A stretch of 64,000 nucleotides of DNA from Myxococcales bacterium. GTDB lineage: Bacteria; Myxococcota_A; Polyangia; Polyangiales; Polyangiaceae. Below, one piece after another: positions 32,199 to 41,900 of the stretch. Location: assembly GCA_004193285.1 (NCBI GenBank), contig SECP01000025.1, positions 1 through 64,000 on the forward strand, read 5' to 3'. A program made the position numbers and the translations under genes. Each line of letters starts with the position of its first letter. Positions within the stretch are counted from its first letter, which is position 1. The notes beneath the pieces were generated by a model. That model made no database searches and was not told the DNA's origin. It was given only the letters and a program-made list of their open reading frames with translations.

Positions 32199-33557
32199 AT
32201 GACCCAGCGCGACTCCGCCCACTACCCGATCCCCTGGCTCTCGCGTGAAAACGCCGAGGCGGGCACCGCCCAGCCGCTGCAGTGGCTGAGCGTGCCTGCG
32301 CCGCTGCTTCAGGCCGAGTCACTGCTCGGCGTCGCGCCGGAGGTGGACGCTTGGTACTGGTCGGACGGCGCGGAGGAGCAGGTCGGCTTGGGCGTCGCGC
32401 GGCGTCTGGTAGGTAGCGGTGCGGAGCGCTTCGAGCAGCTCGACCGTTCGCTGGCGGAGCTATGGCGCGTCCTGGAGCCTTGCGTGGCGGCCGAAGCCGG
32501 TGCTCCCGAGCCGCGCGTGTTCGGCGGTCTGGCCTTTCAAACCGGTCGCGCGAGCCTCATTCCTTGGGTTGATTTCGGTGAAGGGCAGCTGGTCTTGCCG
32601 CGCCTCACCTACACGCGCCGAGAAGGGCGCGCCTGGCTCACGCTCATTGCTCCGCCTTCCGAGCTCACCCCCGCGACCGAGCGCGCTCGCTTGCTGGACG
32701 AAGCCGCGAAGCTCGTGAGCGCGGCGAGTCGCCTGGAAGAGGCAGAGGCTCCTGGCCCGTTCGAGCTCGCGGAGCCGGACCCAGCCGAGTGGCGGGAGCA
32801 GATTCGGCAGGTCAAAGCCGCCATCGCCAGCGGCGAGGTGCAGAAGATCGTGCTGGCTCGCCGTGTTCTCGCGCGCTTTGCTCGCGAGCTCTCGCCCACG
32901 CGTGTGCTGTCGCGCTTGCGTGAAAGCGGGCCCGGCGCTCCGCGCTTCGCGTTTCGCGTCGGCGGCTCTACGTTCATCGGCTCGCCTCCCGAGCGAGTCC
33001 TGGAGAAGCGCGGGCTGCGCCTGGCGACGGAGGCGGTAGCGGGCACGCTGCCGGCGAGCGATCCGGAAGCGGCGTTGCGGCTGGTCGAAGACGCCAAGCT
33101 GCTGACCGAGCACGCTCCCGTCATTCAGGACTTGCTCGAACGGCTTCGGCCCGTTGCAGTGGTGGATCCGTTGCCGGAGCGGCCGATCCCCTACTTGGCG
33201 CGCCAGGTCTGGCACTTGAAGACGCCCATCACCGCCACGCTGCAGAAGCCGGAGCGCGCTCTCTCGCTGCTCTCGCGCATCCACCCGACGCCGGCGGTAG
33301 GCGGCTACCCGACTCGCCCGGCGGTCCGCTTCATCGCCGAGCACGAGGCGGACGAGCGCGGCTGGTACGCCGGCCCCATCGGCTGGATCGACGCGCACGA
33401 CGACGCGCAGTTCGCGGTCGCGCTGCGCTCCGGCGTCATCTCCGGCAAGCACGCGCACCTGTACGTCGGCGCCGGCATCGTGAGCGGCTCGGACAGCGAA
33501 AGCGAGCTGGCCGAAACGGGCTGGAAGCTACGCGTCTTGCTCGGCGCGCTGGGCTGA
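32199..33557 (+). CDS. menF: Isochorismate synthase
   Basis: The 452-residue protein is a chorismate-binding enzyme with an N-terminal beta region and the conserved catalytic half: KIVLARRV, FIGSPPERV, TEAVAGT, HPTPAVGGYP, ERGWYAGPIGW and GAGIVSGSDSESELAETGWK. It converts chorismate to isochorismate, the first step of menaquinone or catecholate siderophore synthesis. No other men or ent gene is in the window, so the pathway is inferred. MenF versus EntC/DhbC cannot be separated by reading alone. Confidence 0.88.
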   Translation: MTQRDSAHYPIPWLSRENAEAGTAQPLQWLSVPAPLLQAESLLGVAPEVDAWYWSDGAEEQVGLGVARRLVGSGAERFEQLDRSLAELWRVLEPCVAAEAGAPEPRVFGGLAFQTGRASLIPWVDFGEGQLVLPRLTYTRREGRAWLTLIAPPSELTPATERARLLDEAAKLVSAASRLEEAEAPGPFELAEPDPAEWREQIRQVKAAIASGEVQKIVLARRVLARFARELSPTRVLSRLRESGPGAPRFAFRVGGSTFIGSPPERVLEKRGLRLATEAVAGTLPASDPEAALRLVEDAKLLTEHAPVIQDLLERLRPVAVVDPLPERPIPYLARQVWHLKTPITATLQKPERALSLLSRIHPTPAVGGYPTRPAVRFIAEHEADERGWYAGPIGWIDAHDDAQFAVALRSGVISGKHAHLYVGAGIVSGSDSESELAETGWKLRVLLGALG

Positions 33558-33658
33558 GCGAGCGAGGCGTATTTCCGCAGTGCGGCAAAATCGCCACAGC
33601 TGAAAGCAGGTTTCGCGCCAGAAATGGGTGGCATGTAGGTTGCTCCCGGAGGCGCCGA

Positions 33659-34345
33659 ATGCCTCAGGAATCCGGTTCGAACGTCAGCCCCAACGCCGCG
33701 CTCGCTGCCGGCGCATCAAAGGGCGTCTCTGGCCTGATTGACGCGATCGCGTCGGCTGGTGTTCGAGACGAGCGCATCTGGGAAGCGTTCGTCCAGGTGC
33801 CGCGCGAAGCGTTCGTGCCCCGCTGGTTGGCGGCCCGGGCGTTCGAAGACGTAGCGCTGCCGATTGGGTGTGGTCAGACCATCAGCCAGCCCTCGATGGT
33901 CGCGATCATGTTGAAGGAGCTCGAGGTGGAAGCGTCTTCCACCGTGCTGGAGGTCGGCGCCGGCTCGGGCTACGCGGCTTGCCTGCTCAGCCACCTCGCC
34001 CGCAGCGTGCACGCGGTCGAACGCCACCAGGAGCTCGCTCAAGAAGCGCGTAACACGCTCAGCCGCCTCGGGCGCAGCAACGTCACCATCTATCATGGGG
34101 ACGGCGCGGCCAGCGCGCCTCGCACCCACTTCGACCGAATCCTGATCTCGGCGGCTGCGGCGAAGGTGCCAGAGGCGCTGCTCGCCTTGCTGCCGCCGCT
34201 CGGGAGGTTGGTCGCTCCCATCGGCGACGCGGAGAGCCAGATGTTGGTGACGTGCCAGCGAGACGCGGCGGGGGCCCTCAGCATTCGAGAGTCCGTGCGC
34301 TGCCGCTTCGTCCCGCTGGTCACGCCGACCCTAACTGTCTCTTAG
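33659..34345 (+). CDS. pcm: Protein-L-isoaspartate O-methyltransferase
   Basis: The 228-residue protein has the Pcm signature: VPREAFVP, IGCGQTISQPSMVAIM, the SAM motif VLEVGAGSGYAACLLS, VHAVERHQEL and LLPPLGRLVAPIG. It methylates isoaspartyl residues to start repair of aged proteins. The ATG at 33659 is preceded by GGAGG with 6-nt spacing. It is convergent with the small peptidoglycan-binding gene, 4 bp apart. Confidence 0.95.
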   Translation: MPQESGSNVSPNAALAAGASKGVSGLIDAIASAGVRDERIWEAFVQVPREAFVPRWLAARAFEDVALPIGCGQTISQPSMVAIMLKELEVEASSTVLEVGAGSGYAACLLSHLARSVHAVERHQELAQEARNTLSRLGRSNVTIYHGDGAASAPRTHFDRILISAAAAKVPEALLALLPPLGRLVAPIGDAESQMLVTCQRDAAGALSIRESVRCRFVPLVTPTLTVS

Positions 34346-34349
34346 CGCC

Positions 34350-34607
34350 TCAAACCGCGGCGTCGGAGCGCTGCGCTTTGTCGAGCTCGTTCATGAGCGC
34401 GCTGCGCGTCTCCTGACCCACGATGCCGTCAATCTTGATCGTCGCGCGCGCTTGAAATTGGCGGACCGCGTTCTGCGTGTTGGGGCCGTCCTTGCCATCG
34501 ACCTTGCCGGGGTCGAAGCCGAGAGCTTTCAGCGCGGTCTGCACGCCATCCAAAGTCTCGAGGTTGACGTAGCCGAATTTATCGGAGTTGTGCTCGTACT
34601 GGGCCAT
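34350..34607 (-). CDS. Small peptidoglycan-binding-domain protein
   Basis: The 85 residues consist almost entirely of one PG_binding_1 module: LDGVQTALKALGFDPGKVDGKDGPNTQNAVRQFQ, then IDGIVGQETRSALM. There is no signal peptide or catalytic domain. A good AGGTGAG Shine-Dalgarno precedes ATG 34607. It lies 8 bp downstream of the coiled-coil lipoprotein gene on the same strand, so the two are likely one operon concerned with the cell wall. Confidence 0.85.
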   Translation of the reverse strand: MAQYEHNSDKFGYVNLETLDGVQTALKALGFDPGKVDGKDGPNTQNAVRQFQARATIKIDGIVGQETRSALMNELDKAQRSDAAV

Positions 34608-34615
34608 GACTCACC

Positions 34616-35119
34616 TCACTTGGCAGGCTTGTTCGTGACCGTGGTCTCGAAGGAGTCCACCGCGGCCTTGAGCGCAGTCAGGTTTCGGTCGAAGGAAGCC
34701 TTGGCTGATTCCCAGGCGCTACCGGTCTCGCTCTCCAGCTTGCCGATGTCGGCCTGAACCGCGGAACGACGCGTCTCCACCTCGCCTTGAGCCGCGGCGA
34801 CGTTCTTCTGTGCAGTGCCCTTGGCAGTCGCGGCTCGCTCCTTGAGGTAGGAAATCTTTCGGTCCACTGCGTCCACGTCCTTCTTCACGGACGCCTGCAC
34901 GTCAGCCCGAGCCGTCGCCGCCTCGCCCGCGGCTTTCTGAGCGTCTTGCTTGGCATCCGCGATCTTCTCGTTGGCCTCCTGCTGAGCGTCACGCGCCTTC
35001 TGCTCCGCGTCCTGCTGGGCTTTTTCGGCGGCCGCCTGGTCGTTCTTGTTGCAGGCGTTCGCGCCAAACAAACAGGCGCCCACCGTCGCGATCCGCAGCG
35101 TCCTCTTGAAGTCGATCAT
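34616..35119 (-). CDS. Coiled-coil lipoprotein
   Basis: The 167-residue protein starts at ATG 35119 (25 residues shorter than the longest frame). The lipobox is GANAC (Cys about 23). Heptad-like Ala/Lys/Gln/Glu-rich helices then run to the end (KAQQDAEQKARDAQQEANEK, AKQDAQKAAGEAATARADVQ), a long alpha-helical coiled coil without Gly/Pro. This shape resembles Lpp-like or tether lipoproteins. With the downstream peptidoglycan-binding protein it may link the envelope layers, by inference. Confidence 0.8.
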   Translation of the reverse strand: MIDFKRTLRIATVGACLFGANACNKNDQAAAEKAQQDAEQKARDAQQEANEKIADAKQDAQKAAGEAATARADVQASVKKDVDAVDRKISYLKERAATAKGTAQKNVAAAQGEVETRRSAVQADIGKLESETGSAWESAKASFDRNLTALKAAVDSFETTVTNKPAK

Positions 35120-35253
35120 GCGCCGGCGCCTTGCCACAACCGTACCAACCAGGGGCTGGGGGCTCCGAGCGACCCCGGCAATTCCGATGCTCACGCCTCG
35201 GACAAGCCGAATTGCACCGTGGTGCTCGACGTGCGACCGCTGCCAGGTAACCA

Positions 35254-35517
35254 GTGACGAAGCTCGTTTTTCGGTTTCATGACGGCCAGTGGCAGGTGCT
35301 GTTGAACGACGCGGTCGTGCTCGTGGCGAAGACGCCGGGCCAGGGCGCCGCCTCTGCCGCCAGCTTGCACGCAGTTCTTTTGCGCGATGGCCTGCTCGGC
35401 GCGGCTGAAGGTGTCGAGCTCGGCCCCGGAGCCACCGAGGAGCACCTCCGCGAGGGCTACGCCGCCGTGAAGCGCGACGAGCTGTTCAGAGCGCGCGCTG
35501 CTTCGAAAAAACCGTGA
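35254..35517 (+). CDS. Hypothetical protein, 87 residues
   Basis: It starts with GTG at 35254. The N-terminal MTKLVFRFHDGQWQVLLNDAVVLVAKTPGQGAA looks like a small beta-hairpin fold. The remainder is helical and ends in a basic tail (RARAASKKP). There are no membrane segments and no recognised family. GC-biased codon use supports it as coding. Confidence 0.55.
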   Translation: MTKLVFRFHDGQWQVLLNDAVVLVAKTPGQGAASAASLHAVLLRDGLLGAAEGVELGPGATEEHLREGYAAVKRDELFRARAASKKP

Positions 35518-35637
35518 CGCGTTGACTCAACGTGACAGCGCGGCGCGAGTGACTTTTGCAGAATCGGCCGCGCTGCGCGAAAACACCCATGAGTTGCTGC
35601 GGCCGCCTGTCGCACGGATCTTGCGAGCCGGCGCGGC

Positions 35638-35934
35638 GTGCGGCGAATCTTGATGGTGCTGCGTGGTGAGATCGACGCGGAGCGGCTGGCCCAGCGGTGG
35701 GAGGCGCTGGCTCCCGCTACCAGCGACGAGCAATGGGCGATCTGCTACCAGCTTCCACCAGGGCAAGACGGCTTGGTCGAGAGCCTGGACGCGCAAAGGG
35801 CTTTGACCAAGGCCCTCCGCGAAGCTCAGGGCGCGGCGGCGGAACGAGTGCCCGTGTTCGTCGCCTGTGAGCGAGACGGGGAGCGGCTCGCGGACTGCGC
35901 GCGGGCTTGGGGCGCTACCGAAGTGCTCGGTTAG
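35638..35934 (+). CDS. Hypothetical protein, 98 residues
   Basis: It starts with GTG at 35638. MRRILMVLRGEIDAERLAQRWEALAP and VPVFVACERDGERLADCARAWGATEVLG suggest a small alpha/beta fold with alternating strands and helices. It is soluble and of no recognised family. It ends about 50 bp before the LysR regulator on the same strand. Confidence 0.5.
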   Translation: MRRILMVLRGEIDAERLAQRWEALAPATSDEQWAICYQLPPGQDGLVESLDAQRALTKALREAQGAAAERVPVFVACERDGERLADCARAWGATEVLG

Positions 35935-35984
35935 GTTAAACCGAATCGACCGAGGCGAAGTCGCCGACTACGCTGACGCCTCCG

Positions 35985-36908
35985 GTGCTCAACTTCAATC
36001 ACTTATACTATTTTCACGTTACGGCCTCGGAGGGCTCGATCAAAGCGGCCTCGGATCGCTTGGGCGTCACCCAGCCTACGGTCAGCGAACAATTGCGCAT
36101 GCTCGAGCGCGTGCTCGACGTGGAGCTGTTCGAGCGCACGCCCACCGGGCTGAAGCTCACTCACGCCGGGCGCCAAGCTCTGGAATACACCAAAGCCATG
36201 TTCCTGGCCGGCGAGCGCCTCGTCAAAGCGCTCGGGCGTACCCTCGACGCCCCCAACGTCGCGCTACGTGTCGGCATGAGCGCTGGCATGGCGCGCACGA
36301 CCGCGGCGGATTTCCTCATGCCCCTGCTCACGGTCGAAGATTGCCGGCCCTCCATCCGCACCGGCGAGCTCCACGAAATGCTCCGCTCCATGCGAGCGCG
36401 AGAGCTGGACCTGGTGCTCGGTGAGAGCGAGCCCGCCGAGATCACCCGTGACGGCTTCGCAGTCGAGCTCATTTACCGTCCCACCCTGGTCGCGATCGTC
36501 CTCACGGACATCGAGCCGCAGAGCGACTGGAAGAACCTCTCCCTCCTCGAATACCCCGCAACCTCCATCTACCACTGGGAAGTAGAGAAATTCCTGAACG
36601 ACCACCACCTCGAGCCAAAAGTGCAAGGCGAGGTGGACGACACGTTCTTGATGCTCGAAGCCGTCTTGCGCGGCGGCTTCGTCGCGTTCGTCCCTCGCAG
36701 CGTGGCGCGCGACGCCATCCGCAGCAAGCGCGTCAAAGTGCTGCACGCGATTTCGCCGGAAGCGGCGGGAGTCTACGCCATCTACCCGGGCCACGAGGCC
36801 CTCCAACTCGTGCGCGTCGCCGTCGAGCGCCTGATCGAAAACGCGCGCGAACGGTTCGAAGGCACCGACGATCTCCGCCTCAGCGCCGCACCGAGCTCGA
36901 GGGCGTAA
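35985..36908 (+). CDS. LysR-family regulator, NhaR-like
   Basis: The 307-residue protein has an N-terminal winged HTH (NFNHLYYFHVTASEGSIKAASDRLGVTQPTVSEQLRMLE) that is closest in pattern to NhaR, whose family opens with a similar NHLYYF segment. A periplasmic-binding-like effector domain follows (about 90-295). It starts with GTG at 35985. NhaR controls sodium/proton antiport in enterobacteria, but no antiporter gene is adjacent, so the regulon here is unknown. Confidence 0.88.
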   Translation: MLNFNHLYYFHVTASEGSIKAASDRLGVTQPTVSEQLRMLERVLDVELFERTPTGLKLTHAGRQALEYTKAMFLAGERLVKALGRTLDAPNVALRVGMSAGMARTTAADFLMPLLTVEDCRPSIRTGELHEMLRSMRARELDLVLGESEPAEITRDGFAVELIYRPTLVAIVLTDIEPQSDWKNLSLLEYPATSIYHWEVEKFLNDHHLEPKVQGEVDDTFLMLEAVLRGGFVAFVPRSVARDAIRSKRVKVLHAISPEAAGVYAIYPGHEALQLVRVAVERLIENARERFEGTDDLRLSAAPSSRA

Positions 36909-36933
36909 GAGCCGCGCCGAGGGCCTCGGAATC

Positions 36934-37263
36934 CTATCTGGCGCCTCGCTCCGGCAGGGCTGGCAAGCGCTGCTTGCGTCGAGTGCTCAGAGGATCCCGA
37001 TGCAGCCGTCGTCGAGCAGTCGTGCCATTGCGCAGGCATTGCAATGGCACGACTGCTTCGATGTGAACGAAGCCATCGTAGGCGTAGTAGCGTTTGGGGC
37101 AATCTGGGCACCGAATCACTGTTCCTTTGTCGCCGCGTCTCGCGAGCGCGGCGCGCTGCGGGCAGCGCCAGACCGCATCTGGATCGCAGTCTGCGCAGGC
37201 GAACTTCTGACCAGCTCCATCCGTAAGGATACGAGCGCCCTTGCAATTCGGGGCAGATGGCAT
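36934..37263 (-). other. Possible zinc-ribbon gene fragment
   Basis: A 109-codon frame starts at ATG 37263. Its first ~70 residues contain paired Cys (CKG, FACADC, WRCPQ, IRCPDC), as in a zinc ribbon, with YYAYDGFVHIEAVVPLQC. From the 17-bp inverted repeat at 37015-37057 onward the sequence becomes Arg-rich noise. It could be a gene interrupted near the inverted repeat or a chance ORF. Confidence 0.35.
37015..37057. repeat. 17-bp perfect inverted repeat, 9-nt loop
   Basis: Arms 37015-37031 (AGCAGTCGTGCCATTGC) and 37041-37057 are exact reverse complements, separated by GCAGGCATT. It could form a very stable hairpin about 110 bp after the LysR gene. There is no T-tract. It may be a transcription stop, the end of a small mobile repeat, or a palindrome that broke the minus-strand Cys-rich ORF. 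Confidence 0.9.
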
Positions 37264-37465
37264 GCGTCAAACAGTCACTCTGTCTTTTCAGGCTTGCACC
37301 GACATCCGATTCTCTTTGCCGAGTAACGCGTAAGCATCCCGATTAGGCGGGCCACCCTCCCCATCACGGGGCCCACAGACTTCGTAGCGGGCGGACCGCT
37401 CCCGGTAGCCGCGCGCGGCGAACCGCTGTACGTTGCTCCCACGCCAAAAAAGGCGGGGAGGGCGC

Positions 37466-38884
37466 ATGCGCCGAAGCTTCATTCCACTGTTGTGCGCCCT
37501 CGCGGGGGCTTGCTCGCATCCGGTCCCGGCGTCGGGAGAGCAGTTCGTCGGCCTTTGGACGGCAGCCGATAGGTACCTCGCGATTTCGGCTGATGGCAGG
37601 CTGGAGTACCAGCGTAAGAGCGGTGGTAATACGGTGGAGCTGGGCGGAGTCATCCGCTCGATCGATTCCGAGGAAATTCGAACCGGTATCTGGCCCATCT
37701 CGTCGACCTTCAAGGTGGACCGCGCGCCGCACCTAGACGGCGATCAATGGAAGATGACCATCGACGGCGTGGAGCTGTCTCGGACAGAAGCGGACGGGGC
37801 AGAGGGCCCGGGGAGCGAAGCGGCGCTCCTCGAAGAGTGCGCGGCTGGACGCGCCCCAAGCTGTTCGATGCTCGCGGTTCGCTATGCCACCGGGGAAGCC
37901 CCTGACTTGCAGAGAGCTTTTCAGTTCGCACAAACGGCCTGCAAGCTGGGTGACGCCAAGACCTGCGCGATGGTTGGAGAGATGTACCTAGCAGGCTCTG
38001 GCGTCCTTAGGGACGTGGATGCGGCGCAGGCGGCTCTGGATAAGGCGTGCACGCAGACGGTTGCGCGGGCTTGCTTCAATCTCGCGACTCTCTACCTGGA
38101 CGGGAGCTTGCCGAAAGATTTGGAAAAAGCGGCGGAGCTGAATCAGCGCGCGTGTGACGGCGGTGACGCGGATGGCTGTCACAACCTCGCGCTTGCCTAC
38201 CAGGAGGGCACGGGTATCTCCAAGGACTTGCCGCGGGCGCTCACTCTGCTGCAAAGGGCGTGCGGTATCGACCCGGCGGTCAGCTGCGCCTACTTAGGAT
38301 CGCTCTACCAAGCGGGGGAGGTCGTCGAGCGTGATGGGGCGAGGGCAGTCGAGCTCTACCGACGAGCTTGCGGAGTGAAGGAACCCACGGGCTGCTACAA
38401 CCTGGCGGCCAATCTTTTGGAAGGCAAGCTCCTCGACCGCGATCTACCGCTGGCGGCGAGGCTCTTCGAGCACGTTTGCGAGACGGAGCACACCGCCGTC
38501 GAGGGCACGACTCCGAGGAAGCTGTCGTGCCACAACCTCGGCGTTCTTCACGCCAGTGGGGAGGGCGGCGTCCCGCGCAGCTTGGAACGCGCCGCGGCGC
38601 TCTTCGGTACGGCGTGCGACTTGGGTTACTTGGATAGTTGCCACAATGTCGGCATGGCCTACATGACGGGCGAGGGAGTGGTGCAAGACCTGCCCAAGGC
38701 GGCGCTGATCTTCCAGAATGCTTGCGCCGCAGGCTTGGCCCGCAGCTGCACGAATCTCGGGCATCTCTATCGAGAAGGCCGCGGAGTGAAGCAGGACTCG
38801 CGGAAGGCCGCGGAGCTGTTCACGAAGGGATGTGGCGGCGGTAGCGCCAAGGGGTGTCGCGCCGGAGAAGTGGTGACACTCTGA
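37466..38884 (+). CDS. Sel1-repeat lipoprotein
   Basis: The 472-residue protein starts at ATG 37466, preceded by GGGGAGGG. The lipobox is LAGAC (Cys about 16). Residues 20-115 form a small beta domain (QFVGLWTAADRYLAISADGRLEYQ). About nine to ten Sel1-like repeats follow (about 120-470) of the type ACxxGDxxxCxNLAxxYxxGxGVxxDxxKAAxLFxxAC. The paired Cys of each repeat are typical of Hcp-type secreted Sel1 proteins, stabilised by disulfides. It is probably an envelope scaffold for protein-protein contacts. It is convergent with mukB. Confidence 0.9.
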   Translation: MRRSFIPLLCALAGACSHPVPASGEQFVGLWTAADRYLAISADGRLEYQRKSGGNTVELGGVIRSIDSEEIRTGIWPISSTFKVDRAPHLDGDQWKMTIDGVELSRTEADGAEGPGSEAALLEECAAGRAPSCSMLAVRYATGEAPDLQRAFQFAQTACKLGDAKTCAMVGEMYLAGSGVLRDVDAAQAALDKACTQTVARACFNLATLYLDGSLPKDLEKAAELNQRACDGGDADGCHNLALAYQEGTGISKDLPRALTLLQRACGIDPAVSCAYLGSLYQAGEVVERDGARAVELYRRACGVKEPTGCYNLAANLLEGKLLDRDLPLAARLFEHVCETEHTAVEGTTPRKLSCHNLGVLHASGEGGVPRSLERAAALFGTACDLGYLDSCHNVGMAYMTGEGVVQDLPKAALIFQNACAAGLARSCTNLGHLYREGRGVKQDSRKAAELFTKGCGGGSAKGCRAGEVVTL

Positions 38885-38897
38885 TCGACGTCAAGGG

Positions 38898-38914
38898 CTA
38901 GCCGGCTCGGCTAG
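38898..38914. terminator. Hairpin between convergent Sel1 and mukB genes
   Basis: CTAGCCG-GCT-CGGCTAG is a perfect 7-bp stem with a 3-nt loop in the 26-bp gap between two convergent genes, and it includes the mukB TAG stop. The position suits a bidirectional terminator, though there is no T-run on either side. Confidence 0.5.
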
Positions 38915-41900
38915 TTCTGGAACAAGGTGCCTTGCTGAGCTGAGGGCAACGCTGCGGCGGGCGGGGGCTCTGGCTCGGCGCTGCTGATGGCGCGGCGGCC
39001 GGAGACGATGACCTCCTCGCGGCCGTCCTCGGTTACTTTGCGGACGAGGCGGTAGGTGGTGTTGCCGTCGGCGCGCGCTACCTCGGGCGCGGCGATGAGG
39101 AGCTGCAAATCCAGGCTTTCGCACAGGTCGAAGAGTGACCCGAGGTTGTCTTGCGAGAGCCGGTTGGCTTCATCCAAGAACAAGAAGCGCAAGGAGCCGG
39201 GGCCGCGGCGCGCGCGCAGGAGGTTGGCGTCTCGCTCCCACTCCGCGAGCACGACCATCATCAGGGCGGCGCCGACACCGATGGCCTCGCCGGTGGAGAG
39301 GCGCGTAGGATTGGCCGGCTCCCAGTTGCCGTCCGCCTTGCGCTGCACCTCGACCACGAGCTCCAGGTACTCGCGGTAGTCCAGCACCCGTCCGCCGCCG
39401 CTGCGCCCGCCGCCGTAGCGGCGCAAGATCTCGCTGAGCGCCTCTTCGGTCGGCAGGCTGCTCTGAAACAGCAGCTCTTGCGCGCTGCCCTCGGCCAGTG
39501 CGCGCAGCACCGGTTCCATCTGCGCGGCGCGACGCATTTCCACCCGAATGCCGGCGATGCTCCCGAAGGAGACGCCGGTGAGGTTTTGGTTCAGTCGGCG
39601 CACCTGCGCCTTCGCGCGGCGGAGCTGGACCTCGATGCCGCGCGCCACGTCTTCCGAGGCGCCCCGCAAGTCCGCCTCTTGATGAGCGAGGCGCTGCTCG
39701 AGCACGCTCAGGTGGCCGCGAAGGCGCTCGAGCGCGAGCAGCGGGTCCTCCACTTGGGCGACCTGCGCCGGGACTCGGCGCGCCAGCCACTCGCGGACTC
39801 GCAGCCACAGCGCCAGAAAATCGTCGTCTTGCTCGAGCCGCTGCTCGCCGACCTCGCGCGCGAGCGCGTCGCCACCGCGCGCGGCGTCCAGCCGGTCTCG
39901 CAGGAGCGCAGCGCGGCTCCGCGCCTCTGCGGCTAGCTGGAGCGCGGAGCGGGGCTCGTCGTGCTCGCTGGACTCGCCGGAGTGCAGCACCATCGCGCGC
40001 TCGGCGTGGGCGCGCAGCGAAAGCCAACGCGCTTCGGCGGGGGCGGCCGCCGCCTGCGCATCCGAAAGGTCCCGCTGAGCTTGGCCGAGCGCTTGGCCCA
40101 GCTGGCGGACGCGCTCGGCCTGCGCGCCGCGCCGGGCCAGCAGGTCACGCTCTTCCAAAGAGAGCCGCTCGGCGAGCGTGGTGAGCTCCGACAGCTCTGC
40201 CGCGGCGCGCTCCGGCGTGAGGTCAGCGGAGATGCCCAGCCCTGCGAGCTCGCTCCGCAGCCGGGCTTCGTGCGCCGCCACCGCGGAAAGCGCCGCCTCC
40301 GCCTGTTGCAGCTCGCCCGTGGCTTGCTCCCAGGCTTGCTCGGCGAGCTGCACTGCTTCTTCTGCGGCTTGCACGGCCGCGCGGGCGACTTGATGCTGCT
40401 CTTCGAGCGCGGGCGCGACTTGCTCGCGGCTGGAGAGCGATCTTTCCGCGTCTTCCCAGCCGAGCGCCGGCAAGTCTCGATTGAGCTGCGTCAGCAGGTC
40501 CAGCAGCCCGAACACGCGATCGCGCTCGCCAGCAAGCTCACCCTGCGCCGAGCTCAGGCGAGCCAGCTCTTCGTCACTGGGAGGCGGTACCCGCAGCGCC
40601 TCCACCGAAGCCGCGAGCTTGCGACGCGCGCGCTGCTTTTTGGCAAGCTCCGCGGCTAGCCCTTCCAATCGTGAAAGCTCGCGGCCGAGCGCGTCCACTG
40701 CCGCCGCGTGATCCTCGGCGCCGAGCAAAAAAGCTTCGGGGAGCAAGCTGCGCAGGCGCGCCACCAGCGACCGCGCCTCGACCGCCTTGCCGGCAAGGTC
40801 GCGCGCGCCTTCCGTTTGTGCCTGCTCGTCCGTTTGCAGCTGCTGCACCCGAGCTTGAAGCTCCGCGGCAAGCTGTGAGGGATCGCCGCGCTCCAGCAGC
40901 TCGGCGTCGGGCAGCAACTGATCCACCTCGGACAGCGCCGAGCTCACCGAGCGTAGCCTGGCCTGGCGCTTTTCCAGCTCTTCGCCCAAAGCGGCGGCTT
41001 CGCGGCGCAGCTCTTCGATGCGCGCTTCACGCGCCTTGCGGCCGAGCGACGGTCGCTCGGGGCGCCGCGTCACGCGCAGCGCAGGCCCTTCGCTCACGCA
41101 CGCGTCCTTGCCGGCGCCCTCTGCGCCCGCTTCCAAAAATCCGAGGTCGGTGCCAGCCGCGACCAAGCGCACCTCGGCGAGCTCGCGCGGCTTGTCGCGC
41201 AGCAGCTCGACTGCTGCCGCCACATCGTCGACGACGATGGCTTGGGCGAGGGGACCGAGCAGCGCCTCGAGCCGCGCGGCCTCTTTCACGTTCAGCTCTT
41301 CGAACCGGTTGCCCAGGAGCTCGCCGTCCAGCTCGTCGCGCAGCCGCAGGAGCTCCGCCGAAAACTGGCCGCCGGAAGCCTCCAGGTGATTGGCGTCGTG
41401 GAGCAGCTGCTCTCGCTGGGTCGTCGCTTGCTCCGAAGCGAGCGACAGCTCTTGCCGCTCACTGGTCAAGCTGTCACGCAAGCGCAGCAGCGCGTCGCGC
41501 GTCGGTAAAAAGGGCCCCGCGCTCTGGCTGATCCGCTCGACCCGCTGCTCGAGCCGGCGGTATTTGCCGACCCCAGCTTGCGCACGGGCGAGCTGCTCGG
41601 CGGCTTCTTGCCGCTCGGCGGCGAGCCTTCGTTGAGCTTCCTCGCGGTCGCGCTTTTGCGCTTCGAGGTCTTCGACCTCGCTCTGCGCCGCCTGCAGCCG
41701 CTCTTCTACCTGTTCCGGCGCGGAGATGCCCAGCGACTGCGCGAGCGCGCGCGCCGCTTGCTGGCGATCGCGCAGCCGCTCGTGCTCGCGTAGCCGCAGC
41801 GACATCGCGGGCTTTTCGGCCAAGCTTTGCTCGACGCTCGCTAGCTCCGCGAGCGCGCTCTGCGCGGCTTCGTAGGGCACGTCTCCGGCCGCGCCGAGCT

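Noticed and set aside
33629-33644. Sigma-54-like TGGCAT-N5-TTGCT before pcm
   Set aside because: Predicted transcription start (about 33655) would fall after the GGAGG ribosome-binding site at 33648-33652, which argues that the match is accidental.
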